Source: JALOPX01 sp041309605 (lineage in GTDB: Bacteria > Krumholzibacteriota > Krumholzibacteriia > Krumholzibacteriales > Krumholzibacteriaceae). From it: DNA of 7,237 nt. The stretch's first letter is position 1. Each line of letters begins with the position of its first letter. Under the pieces are notes generated by a model. That model made no database searches and was not told where the DNA came from. It was given only the letters and a program-made list of their open reading frames with translations. Both the position numbers and the translations under genes were made by a program. The DNA is taken from contig JBFYZH010000034.1 of assembly GCA_041309605.1 (NCBI GenBank), positions 1 to 7,237 of the forward strand, given 5' to 3'. Shown piece by piece: positions 1-5,826 of the stretch.

Positions 1-756
1 CGCGAGATCGATGTCCCCGTCTCCGTCAAGGTCAACAGCGCAAACAGATATGGGGCCATTCCCCGCGCCATAATTCACGGTAGACGCAAAGGTCCCATCC
101 CCATTGTTCCGAAGGATCGAGACATTATCGGAGCTCCAATTCGCCACCGCGAGATCACTGTCCCCGTCTCCGTCAAGGTCAGACGCGCAAACAGATCCGG
201 GTTGGCTTCCCACACCATAATTCACGGTAGACGCAAAGGTCCCATCCCCATTGTTCTTAAGGATCGAGACATTATCGGAGCTCCAATTCGCCACTGCCAG
301 ATCGCTGTCCCCGTCTCCGTCAAGGTCAGCCGCGCAAACAGAATTGGGGGAGCTTCCCGCGCCATACTTCACGGCAGACGCAAAGGTCCCATCCCCATTG
401 TTCTTAAGGATCGAGACAGTATCGGAGTAATAATTCGCTGTCGCGAGATCGATGTCCCCGTCTCCGTCAAGGTCAACAGCGCAAACAGATATGGGGTAGC
501 TTTCCACGCCATAATCCACGGCAGCCGCAAATGTCCCATCGCCATTGTTTTTTAGGATCGAGACATTCTCGGAGCTACTATTTGCCACCGCGAGATCGAT
601 GTCCCCGTCTCCGTCAAGGTCAGACGCGCAAACAGATATGGGGTAGCTTTCCACACCATAGTCTATTCGAACGTCAAAAAGCGGATCAAAGGCGAAGGCA
701 CGACCTGAGAGCATGCACACCCCGGCTGTCAAAAGAATCAAGCTGCGTAAATTCAT
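1..756 (-). CDS. Secreted VCBS/FG-GAP repeat protein (N-terminal 252 residues; continues past left edge)
   Basis: Reading the minus strand from ATG at 756 gives 252 codons open to base 1 with no stop, so the C-terminus lies outside the window. Residues 1-22 form a classic Sec signal peptide (MNLRS, hydrophobic LILLTAGVCML core, likely cleavage after AFA). The mature part is five copies, the last incomplete, of a 49-residue unit containing SVCA, then DLDGDGD (residues 46-52, 95-101, 144-150, 193-199, 242-248), then DLAxAN, then VSIL(K/R)NNGDGTF. DxDGDGD is the calcium-binding loop of FG-GAP/VCBS repeats, which build beta-propellers in secreted or surface proteins. Each unit carries one Cys in the same place (43, 92, 141, 190, 239). 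The Shine-Dalgarno GGAGGGGGT sits just upstream of the ATG. The family role is extracellular binding or adhesion; the ligand is unknown. The gene has its own promoter and no visible operon partner. Confidence 0.9.
   Translation of the reverse strand, partial: MNLRSLILLTAGVCMLSGRAFAFDPLFDVRIDYGVESYPISVCASDLDGDGDIDLAVANSSSENVSILKNNGDGTFAAAVDYGVESYPISVCAVDLDGDGDIDLATANYYSDTVSILKNNGDGTFASAVKYGAGSSPNSVCAADLDGDGDSDLAVANWSSDNVSILKNNGDGTFASTVNYGVGSQPGSVCASDLDGDGDSDLAVANWSSDNVSILRNNGDGTFASTVNYGAGNGPISVCAVDLDGDGDIDLA
15..618 (-). repeat. 147-bp tandem coding repeats in the VCBS gene
   Basis: The invariant block CCCCGTCTCCGTCAAGGTCA (plus-strand reading) begins at 15, 162, 309, 456 and 603, a spacing of exactly 147 bp each time, equal to 49 codons. 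Long stretches between these anchors are also the same or nearly so, including third codon positions. This points to recent tandem duplication or gene conversion rather than ancient repeats held only by protein selection. The copy nearest the start codon differs most, and the array continues past base 1. Confidence 0.92.
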
Positions 757-837
757 GTTACCCCCTCCAGACTGTCTGTCATCGAAAACAAGTGGACCTT
801 TTTTAGAAGGATTATTAAATACACTAACTTAACTGGT

Positions 838-846
838 ATTATATCA
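838..846 (-). promoter_or_regulatory. Extended -10 promoter for the VCBS-repeat gene
   Basis: On the minus strand the sequence reads TGATATAAT, a perfect TGnTATAAT extended -10. The hexamer 17 bp upstream (TTATGG at 861-866) is a poor -35, which is common for extended -10 promoters. Transcription would start near 831, giving a 5' UTR of about 75 nt before the ATG at 756. Confidence 0.55.
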
Positions 847-926
847 CATAAACTATCCCCCCATAACAATTTATTTTGAGTCTTGGAGTTTATGAATCTA
901 CGAAGGTGTTGGAATAAAAGTGTTTG

Positions 927-980
927 AAAATGAAAAGCTCATCCCCCATAATTTGTTGTTACCAAAGGAGATGAGCTTTT
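927..980 (-). terminator. Stem-loop terminator downstream of tRNA-His
   Basis: Perfect 11-bp inverted repeat: AAAAGCTCATC at 933-943 and GATGAGCTTTT at 970-980, with a 26-nt loop. Two further G-C pairs form after one mismatch. Read on the minus strand the stem ends in TTTT followed by CATTTTC. It lies 6 bp beyond the tRNA-His CCA end and so would end that transcript. The other side is also A/T-rich, so it could act in both directions. Confidence 0.6.
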
Positions 981-986
981 AAGAAC

Positions 987-1063
987 TGGGGTGGATAACG
1001 GGATTCGAACCCGCGACAGCTGGAACCACAATCCAGGGCTCTACCAACTGAGCTATATCCACC
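987..1063 (-). tRNA. tRNA-His (anticodon GUG)
   Basis: The minus strand folds into a full cloverleaf. The acceptor is GTGGATA (1062-1056) paired with TATCCAC (997-991). The D-arm contains AGCTCAGTTGGTAGAGC. The anticodon stem CTGGA/TCCAG carries loop TTGTGGT with anticodon GTG at 1029-1027, and the T-arm is GCGGG-TTCGAAT-CCCGT. The identity elements of tRNA-His are present: an extra G(-1) at 1063 opposite discriminator C73 at 990. CCA is encoded at 989-987. It supplies histidine for CAC and CAU codons. Confidence 0.97.
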
Positions 1064-1086
1064 ACATTTCCGCAATTCGAGTATAT

Positions 1087-1116
1087 AATGTAATCCTGCC
1101 CGCCCGGTCGCCGCAA
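1087..1116 (-). promoter_or_regulatory. Possible promoter of tRNA-His
   Basis: On the minus strand TTGCGG (1116-1111) and TACATT (1092-1087) are separated by 18 bp, each matching 4 of 6 consensus bases. An overlapping TATACT (1085-1080) could be an alternative -10. Either would start transcription a few bases before the tRNA 5' end. Read-through from the ABC permease gene is the alternative. Confidence 0.35.
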
Positions 1117-1140
1117 GCAAAATAACCTCCGGCCGGGGCA

Positions 1141-1195
1141 TCCGCGCGCGCACTTGACGGCGAAATGGCCGCCGCCCCGATAGCCCGTGCGCGGA
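1141..1195 (-). other. GC-rich inverted repeat between ABC permease gene and tRNA-His
   Basis: CGCGCAC at 1147-1153 pairs with GTGCGCG at 1187-1193, and an inner GGCG/CGCC-type pairing can form within it. It begins just past the permease stop codon. There is no T-run on either side, so it is a possible 3'-end hairpin or processing site and not a proper intrinsic terminator. Confidence 0.35.
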
Positions 1196-1201
1196 GCAGG
1201 A

Positions 1202-2323
1202 TCAGTACCACTTGAAAAGCTTCGATCCGGCGTAAAAAAGAACAAGCCCCATCAGGGTCAGAACCGCCACGGGAAGCCCCACCTGGGCGAACCCGGCCCC
1301 CTCGTTGAAGATGCTCCTCATCGAATCGGCCAGCATCGTAAGCGGCAGCTTGCGGACAATCGGCACCGCCCATCCGGGAAAATTGTGGTAGCTGAAAAAG
1401 ATCCCCGACACCAGCATCATCGGCATGTTCACCGCGTTGATAAGGCCGTTGCCGACCCGCGAATTCGCCGTGCGCGAGGAGATCATCACGGCTATGCCGG
1501 TGAAGGCGAGGTTGCCAGCGATGAAAACGGCCAGCAGCGCCGGGATGCTTCCCTGTATCCGGACACCGAAATAGAAATAAACGAAGATGTACAGCGCGGC
1601 GAACTCGATGATATTGATGATGACCCTCGTGACGAAATGCGAGCCGAGGAAGAGGAGTTTGTTCATCGGCGTCGCGGCCATCCGGCGAAGCAGCTTCTTC
1701 ATCCTGATCTCGATCATCGACCAGCCCACCCCCCACATCGCCGAATTCATGATGTTCATCGCGAGAAGCCCCGGCACGAGGAAATCTATATAGCGTGTCC
1801 CCGTCATCTTCAGGACATCGATGGCGGAATTCTCCGATTCGATCCCGAGCCCGGCCATCGCGCGATCGAGGATCATCCAGGTCATCCCGGCTTCGCCGCT
1901 GCGCGGATCGAAACTGTATTTCAACGCCCCGTCCGGCGCGCGTTCCATCAGCAGCGAGACCTTCCCCTGCTTCAGGGCAAGGAGAGCCTCATCCCGCGAC
2001 AGGGGATGCAGTCTCACCCGCTGGAGTTCCCTCGCTTCGCTCCCATCCCCGGCCTTTTCAGCCGCTCCCGGCCGGCCGGCCGGATCGATCCTCGCCGCCG
2101 ACCCTCCGGTCATCGATTCTATCCATGTAAGAACCGAATCGGCGGGAGCGCCGGCGGGTACGACGACCGCCGCGTTATGCATCTGCTTCCCGCCCGAACC
2201 GATCGCTATCCCGAGAAGCCAGGAAAGGACTATCGGGAAAACAAGGGACCAGAAGAGGATCTCCGGCTCGCGCAGGAACTCCTTGAACTGGATCGACACG
2301 AGGTTGCGAAGGTTCCTAAGCAT
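1202..2323 (-). CDS. ABC-2 type transporter permease
   Basis: This 373-residue protein has the ABC-2 exporter permease layout. Helix 1 lies at about 22-42 after a short amphipathic cytoplasmic start (NLVSIQFKEFLREPEI). A long, mostly polar extracytoplasmic region covers about 45-175. Five more helices follow at about 181-202, 225-254, 259-282, 293-312 and 348-368. The cytoplasmic stretch KKLLRRMAATPMNKLLFLG (209-227) is the typical conserved loop that contacts the ATPase. The ATG at 2323 has GGGGAGG seven bases upstream and lies inside the end of the ATPase gene (8-nt overlap), so the two are translationally coupled. Relatives export drugs, antibiotics, lipids or polysaccharides. The substrate cannot be read from sequence, and the extracytoplasmic domain (Pro/Gly/Ala-rich at 57-95) is not one I recognise. 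Confidence 0.92.
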   Translation of the reverse strand: MLRNLRNLVSIQFKEFLREPEILFWSLVFPIVLSWLLGIAIGSGGKQMHNAAVVVPAGAPADSVLTWIESMTGGSAARIDPAGRPGAAEKAGDGSEARELQRVRLHPLSRDEALLALKQGKVSLLMERAPDGALKYSFDPRSGEAGMTWMILDRAMAGLGIESENSAIDVLKMTGTRYIDFLVPGLLAMNIMNSAMWGVGWSMIEIRMKKLLRRMAATPMNKLLFLGSHFVTRVIINIIEFAALYIFVYFYFGVRIQGSIPALLAVFIAGNLAFTGIAVMISSRTANSRVGNGLINAVNMPMMLVSGIFFSYHNFPGWAVPIVRKLPLTMLADSMRSIFNEGAGFAQVGLPVAVLTLMGLVLFYAGSKLFKWY

Positions 2324-3362
2324 CGAGGCGCCTCCCCGTGAGAGAGACGAAGAGGTCGTCGAGGTTCATCTTCCTGCACTCGAGCCTTTTGAGCCTGAGG
2401 CCCTCGCGCTCCACCGCCGCCAGGAAAAGAGGCAGCGCCGACACGATATCGTTCACATAGAGCTGCCCCGATCCCGGCTCGTCGTCCCTCACAAGTTCCA
2501 GGGCTCCCCTGATCCGCGCGACGGAATCCGGAATATCGCAATTGACGTCAGTCTTCCCGGGAAGAGCCGTTTTCCGGGCTCCGACGCCCGCGCCCGTGCC
2601 GGATGTTTTCCCGGGCGGGACCGGTCTGTCCGCTCCGGCTGCCCCATCGCCCCCGGATTTTTTCCCGCACCCTTCCAGCGCGAACGAAATGATCTCCCTT
2701 GCGCCGTGCATCCTGAGAAGATCCTCGAGCGTTCCCTCGGCGAGAATCCTTCCCTGGTTCATGATGATTATACGTTCGCAGAGATACTCCGCCTCTTCCA
2801 TATAATGCGTGGTGAGGATAAGGGATGTCCCGTTCGACCTCAGGTCGCCCAGAATATTCCAGAGCTCGCGCCTCGCGTTGGGATCGAGGCCCGTTGTCGG
2901 CTCGTCGAGTATCAGGAGCTGTGGATGGTTTATCAGCGCTATGCCGAGGGCCAGCTTCTGGCGCTGGCCGTGAGAGAGGTTCATCGAATAGCTGCCGCTT
3001 TTTTCGAGCAGGCCGATATGTTCGAGGATATCCGGTATCTCCCCGGTGCCGCGGCCGTAAAACCCGGCGAAGAGATCCATTATTTCGCGTACGGTGAGCT
3101 TGTCTATGAATCTTGTCTCCTGAAGCGAGATCCCCATGATTCCCCTGAGCCATCTTTCGTCGTGTTTCCAGGTCTTTCCGAGAATCGAGATGCTCCCCGA
3201 ATCTGGAGTCCTGAGGCCCTCTATCATCTCGACGAGGGTGGTCTTTCCCGCGCCGTTCGGCCCGAGAAGGGCGACGTACTCCCCCCCGCCCACATTGAGG
3301 CTGACCTCCTGTACGGCCCTGACATCCTTGAACGATTTCGAAACGTTCTCTACGACGATCAT
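2316..3362 (-). CDS. ABC transporter ATP-binding protein
   Basis: ATPase subunit paired with the downstream ABC-2 permease. Numbered from an alternative ATG at 3377, it shows Walker A GPNGAGKT (39-46), Q-loop Gln86, signature LSHGQ (134-138), Walker B LLILDEP (154-160), D-loop TGLD and H-loop His191 (TTHYMEEAE). LSHGQ replaces the usual LSGGQ, an unusual but tolerated change. A C-terminal domain of about 120 residues follows, as in drug/antibiotic exporter ATPases. It is interrupted by a low-complexity Gly/Pro/Lys-rich linker at about 238-280. I chose ATG 3362 because GGAG lies nine bases upstream and the protein then starts MIVVENVSKSF, like relatives. ATG 3377 adds five residues and has no clear Shine-Dalgarno. 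The gene starts about 55 nt after tRNA-Arg and may share its transcript. Confidence 0.94.
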   Translation of the reverse strand: MIVVENVSKSFKDVRAVQEVSLNVGGGEYVALLGPNGAGKTTLVEMIEGLRTPDSGSISILGKTWKHDERWLRGIMGISLQETRFIDKLTVREIMDLFAGFYGRGTGEIPDILEHIGLLEKSGSYSMNLSHGQRQKLALGIALINHPQLLILDEPTTGLDPNARRELWNILGDLRSNGTSLILTTHYMEEAEYLCERIIIMNQGRILAEGTLEDLLRMHGAREIISFALEGCGKKSGGDGAAGADRPVPPGKTSGTGAGVGARKTALPGKTDVNCDIPDSVARIRGALELVRDDEPGSGQLYVNDIVSALPLFLAAVEREGLRLKRLECRKMNLDDLFVSLTGRRLDA

Positions 3363-3417
3363 TTTCCTGTACTCCATGGACGGGGGAGTTTATCGGGGAA
3401 GGTCGGGAACTTAAAGA

Positions 3418-3494
3418 TGGCGACCCCGGTAGGGCTCGAACCTACAACCCCCAGCTTAGAAGGCTAGTGCTCTATCCAATTGAGCTACGGGGTC
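3418..3494 (-). tRNA. tRNA-Arg (anticodon UCU)
   Basis: Minus-strand cloverleaf. Acceptor GACCCCG (3494-3488) pairs perfectly with CGGGGTC (3428-3422). The D-arm contains AGCTCAATTGGATAGAGC. The anticodon stem CTAGC/GCTGG carries loop CTTCTAA with anticodon TCT at 3460-3458, and the T-arm is GTAGG-TTCGAGC-CCTAC. Discriminator is G73 and CCA is encoded at 3420-3418. It decodes AGA/AGG. Confidence 0.96.
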
Positions 3495-3534
3495 ACCCTG
3501 CTGATAACACCATTGCCTGCCACGGCCAGCCCCA

Positions 3535-3563
3535 AAGTTAGCAGGCGCGCGCCCCGCGGGCAA
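3535..3563 (-). promoter_or_regulatory. Possible proximal promoter of tRNA-Arg / ABC operon
   Basis: On the minus strand TTGCCC (3563-3558) is followed after 17 bp by TAACTT (3540-3535), which is preceded by TGC, an extended -10 pattern. Matches are 4/6 and 3/6. It lies downstream of the terminator at 3577-3617, so tRNA-Arg could be transcribed independently of the upstream leader. Confidence 0.35.
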
Positions 3564-3576
3564 TAGAAAATCATTT

Positions 3577-3617
3577 ATAAAAAAGCCCGCCGGATCTTTC
3601 GACACCGCAACGGGCTT
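3577..3617 (-). terminator. Intrinsic terminator on the minus strand
   Basis: Minus strand reads AAGCCCG (3617-3611), a 21-nt loop with an extra CGG/CCG pairing, CGGGCTT (3589-3583), then a run of six T (3584-3579) and TAT. GC-rich stem plus T-run is the standard rho-independent form. It stands between promoter 3664-3692 and tRNA-Arg, with no protein gene that it would obviously close. Confidence 0.75.
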
Positions 3618-3657
3618 CCAAACACCGGTATGAATGAGAGTACTGCCTCCAGTGCTT
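3577..3657 (-). ncRNA. Candidate small RNA or attenuated leader upstream of tRNA-Arg
   Basis: A near-consensus promoter (3664-3692) would start RNA near 3657 and the terminator at 3577-3617 would end it after about 80 nt. I find no believable start codon correctly placed inside: a GGAGG lies near the 5' end, but no ATG/GTG/TTG follows at usable spacing. The product is either a free small RNA or a leader with read-through into tRNA-Arg and the ABC genes. No known RNA family was recognised. Confidence 0.38.
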
Positions 3658-3663
3658 GCGTGT

Positions 3664-3692
3664 ATTTTAACCGCAGAACCATGATAGGTCAA
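3664..3692 (-). promoter_or_regulatory. Strong sigma-70-type promoter, minus strand
   Basis: Minus strand carries TTGACC (3692-3687, 5/6 of consensus), a 17-bp spacer and TAAAAT (3669-3664, 5/6). A perfect 10-bp palindrome AAGTTAACTT (3691-3700) overlaps the upstream end of the -35 box. GTTAA also recurs at 3693-3697 and 3704-3708, 11 bp apart. These are possible regulator contacts. Confidence 0.62.
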
Positions 3693-3731
3693 GTTAACTT
3701 TCCGTTAATCCACGACCCGCTCCCCGCCGGG

Positions 3732-3754
3732 ACGCATCAATTAGATTGAAGCGT
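3732..3754. promoter_or_regulatory. Operator-like interrupted palindrome
   Basis: ACGC-a-TCAAT, centre TAG, ATTGA-a-GCGT forms a 23-bp dyad with nine paired positions per arm and one symmetric A/A mismatch. The right arm covers the -35 box (TTGAAG, 3746-3751) of the plus-strand promoter, the usual place for a repressor site. The arrangement is seen directly; regulation is inference. Confidence 0.45.
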
Positions 3755-3774
3755 TCCGCGAGGGGCTGTAAGAT
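3746..3774 (+). promoter_or_regulatory. Promoter of the methyltransferase-glycosyltransferase unit
   Basis: TTGAAG (3746-3751, 4/6) and TAAGAT (3769-3774, 4/6) with an exact 17-bp spacer. Transcription would begin near 3781. That leaves about 80 nt of leader to a TTG start at 3862 but only a few bases to the GTG at 3787, which supports the later start. Confidence 0.45.
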
Positions 3775-3861
3775 TGCGCCTGGCCGGTGACCCAGGTGGT
3801 AATCGGCCCGGTAAACGGCGGCAGGGCCGGAACCAGGCGGCATCAGCAGAGGACGGATGAT

Positions 3862-4659
3862 TTGACGATCCCCGAAAACACCTCGAAAAACACGCACAAC
3901 GTCGCGGCGCGCCTTCTGTTCGAAGGCCCGTTCCGGGAGGCCGGAATAAAAGAGCCGGCCGCCGGGGATAGATCGACCGGCAGGAGCGACGGCCGCGCGC
4001 CGAGAATACTCGACATCCCCTGCGGCGCGGGGGCATTTACTCAAAGACTTATCCTCGAAGGGATCGAGGTCTGGCCGGCCGATATACGTAATATACTACA
4101 GGTCGAATCGGAACGGTTCCTCGCGGCCGACATGAACGAAAAACTGCCCTACGGCGACGGCTTCTTCGACGCGATCGCCTGCATCGACGGCATCGAACAC
4201 ATCGAAAGGCCTTTCGACTTCATCGGGGAATGTCATCGCGTGCTGAGACCGGGCGGGCGCCTGGTGCTGTCCACGCCGAATATAAGTTCGCTCCGTTCGA
4301 GGGCGAGATGGCTCTTCACCGGCCATCACAACAAATGCAAGACGCCTCTCGACGAAGAAAATCCCGGGCCGCCGCACCACATTTCGATGTTCTCGTTTCC
4401 CGAACTGAGGTACATGCTGCACAGCCGCGGATTCAGGATAACCCGCGTCGCGGCGAACAGGATCAAACCGGCCGCGCTGATCTACGCGCCGCTGGCGCCG
4501 TTCGCCCTTATCGCCACGGCCATATCGTACGAAAGAAACGAAAAAGACGCGGCTCAGAAAACGAGGAACCGTGAGATACTCTCAGGGGCATTTTCCCCGC
4601 CCGTGCTCTTCGGGGAAACGCTGATAATCGGCGCGACGGCGGCAAGGCGTGAGCGATGA
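3862..4659 (+). CDS. Class I SAM-dependent methyltransferase
   Basis: A Rossmann-fold methyltransferase of 265 residues from TTG 3862. Motif I ILDIPCGAGAF lies near residues 49-59, the acidic strand-2 end VWPADI near 70-75, the AADMNEKLPYGDGFFD stretch near 88-103 and the post-motif CHRVLRPGGRLVLSTPN near 124-140. A conserved HHISMFSFPELRYMLHSRGF segment near 172-191 is typical of this broad family. I chose TTG 3862 because AGAGGA lies eight bases before it. The upstream in-frame GTG at 3787 (290 residues) lacks a Shine-Dalgarno, falls almost on the predicted transcript start and adds an unconserved-looking Arg/Gly stretch. The stop overlaps the glycosyltransferase start as ATGA, so the partner is probably a glycan, lipid carrier or glycosylated metabolite. 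The exact substrate is unknown. Confidence 0.88.
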   Translation: MTIPENTSKNTHNVAARLLFEGPFREAGIKEPAAGDRSTGRSDGRAPRILDIPCGAGAFTQRLILEGIEVWPADIRNILQVESERFLAADMNEKLPYGDGFFDAIACIDGIEHIERPFDFIGECHRVLRPGGRLVLSTPNISSLRSRARWLFTGHHNKCKTPLDEENPGPPHHISMFSFPELRYMLHSRGFRITRVAANRIKPAALIYAPLAPFALIATAISYERNEKDAAQKTRNREILSGAFSPPVLFGETLIIGATAARRER

Positions 4660-5762
4660 TTCGGAAAACGATATGTTTTTTCAATACGGCGAAGGCCTGG
4701 GGCGGAGGCGAAAAATGGCACTATGACATGGCCACGCGTCTCGACTGCGAACGCTGGCGGACGATCGCGGCCGCCCATCCGGATGGAGAACTGTTTTCAA
4801 GGCTTTCGAACACGACGATTCCGCTTTTCGGCGTAAGGGCGTCGAACCTGAGCTTTCTCGATCCGTTCATGAGAAGAAAAATCGGCGGCCTTTTCGTCGA
4901 TGAAAAGATCGACACGGTCATCATGAATCTTCCCTCCGACCTTAAAATCGCCGGACCGGCTGCAAAACAGGCCGGAGCGAGAAATATCGTCTACCGCCGC
5001 GGCAGCGCTATCCCGGTTCGCGACAGCTTTCTCAACCGCCGCCTTTTCGGGCGCGTCCTCACCGGCATCATCGCAAACTCCGCCGAGACGAAAAGAACGA
5101 TCCTGAAAAACAACCATCGGCTCATCGACCCTGAAAAGATCGCGGTAATCTACAACGGGATCGACCTTGCCCTTTGGAATGGCGGCGCGGTTTCGAGGAT
5201 TTATCGGCCCCGGCCGGGCGAAATCGTCATAGGTAACGCGGGGCGCCTCGTGAAACAGAAGGGGCAGATCTACCTTCTCGATCTCGCGACCGTGCTCTCG
5301 CGCCGGGGACTCGATTTCACTATCCTTATCGCGGGCGAAGGCCCCCTGAAGGAAAGCCTGGCTAAGGAAGTTTCAAGGCGCGGGATGGGCGGCAGGGTCA
5401 TATTCACCGGATTCGTACACGATATGAAGAGTTTCATGGAAAGCATCGATCTATTCGTCCTTCCTTCCCTTTGGGAAGGATTCGGTTATGTGCTCGTAGA
5501 GGCGATGGCCTCCGGCAAACCGGTCGTCGCGTTCGGACACAGCTCCAACGCGGAGATCGTTGAAGACGGCCGGAGCGGATCGCTTGTCGAAGGATTCGAC
5601 ATCGAATCTATGGCCGACAGGGTGATGGAACTTTCCCGCGACCCGGTACTTCGCAGGTCGTTCGGTGAAAACGGGAGGCGCAGGGTCGAATCTCTCTTCT
5701 CGATCGAAAAAGCCGTTCGTAACCTCGAGGTCTGGCTCGACTCCACTACAGCCGGATCCTGA
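4656..5762 (+). CDS. GT4-family glycosyltransferase (GT-B fold)
   Basis: A 368-residue retaining glycosyltransferase of the GT4 type. The N-terminal acceptor domain contains WGGGEKWHYDMATRL (15-29), the glycine-rich loop of GT-B enzymes. A linker motif IIANSAETKRTIL (138-150) is followed by IAVIYNGID (162-170). The C-terminal donor domain has IGNAGRLVKQKG (192-203), ILIAGEGP (223-230), VIFTGFVHDM (248-257) and the signature LWEGFGYVLVEAMASGKPVV, with the E-x7-E pair Glu274/Glu282 that contacts the nucleotide-sugar. Length is normal and no key residue is missing. It starts inside the methyltransferase stop codon, so the two are coupled. It would transfer a sugar from a nucleotide donor at the cytoplasmic membrane face, for cell-surface glycan or glycolipid. 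Donor and acceptor are unknown; WaaG-like and capsule enzymes are both possible relatives. Confidence 0.93.
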   Translation: MIRKTICFFNTAKAWGGGEKWHYDMATRLDCERWRTIAAAHPDGELFSRLSNTTIPLFGVRASNLSFLDPFMRRKIGGLFVDEKIDTVIMNLPSDLKIAGPAAKQAGARNIVYRRGSAIPVRDSFLNRRLFGRVLTGIIANSAETKRTILKNNHRLIDPEKIAVIYNGIDLALWNGGAVSRIYRPRPGEIVIGNAGRLVKQKGQIYLLDLATVLSRRGLDFTILIAGEGPLKESLAKEVSRRGMGGRVIFTGFVHDMKSFMESIDLFVLPSLWEGFGYVLVEAMASGKPVVAFGHSSNAEIVEDGRSGSLVEGFDIESMADRVMELSRDPVLRRSFGENGRRRVESLFSIEKAVRNLEVWLDSTTAGS

Positions 5763-5825
5763 AAATAATTTTACCATTATTATAATTATTATTGCATTAT
5801 AATCGTTTTGTTATTATAATATGTA
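5763..5825. repeat. AT-rich patch with repeated TTATTATAAT
   Basis: About 60 bp directly after the glycosyltransferase stop is almost only A and T, in sharp contrast to the GC-rich neighbours. TTATTATAAT occurs at 5777-5786 and again exactly at 5811-5820, with a partial copy ATTATAAT between them. It resembles an UP-element or curved upstream promoter region and carries the -10 box described separately. Confidence 0.7.
5792..5820 (+). promoter_or_regulatory. Candidate promoter in AT-rich patch
   Basis: TTGCAT (5792-5797, 3/6) is 17 bp from a perfect TATAAT (5815-5820), with AT-rich DNA upstream that could serve as an UP element. The start would be near 5827. In such AT-rich DNA, chance -10 boxes are common, so this is only moderately supported. 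Confidence 0.4.
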
Positions 5826-5826
5826 T

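Noticed and set aside
1..756. CRISPR array
   Set aside because: The 147-bp units are contiguous, in frame and coding, without short repeats separated by unique spacers.
202..806. Plus-strand open frames across the repeat region
   Set aside because: They are reverse-strand shadows of the VCBS repeats; only the minus frame has a signal peptide, Ca-loop motifs and a ribosome site.
1187..2341. Long plus-strand open frame opposite the ABC permease
   Set aside because: It is antisense to a clear ABC-2 permease, is Arg/His/Pro-rich with no domain, and results from high GC at third codon positions.
1821..3467. 548-codon plus-strand open frame
   Set aside because: It lies antisense to both ABC genes and runs into tRNA-Arg, giving the familiar false tail seen when a tRNA is translated. 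No motif supports it.
987..3494. Integrative element bounded by the two tRNA genes
   Set aside because: No integrase, no duplicated tRNA 3' fragment and no other mobile gene is visible; the content is an ordinary ABC pair.
3456..3692. 78-codon minus-strand frame upstream of tRNA-Arg
   Set aside because: It crosses an intrinsic terminator and ends inside tRNA-Arg, starts upstream of the predicted transcription start, and shows no domain.
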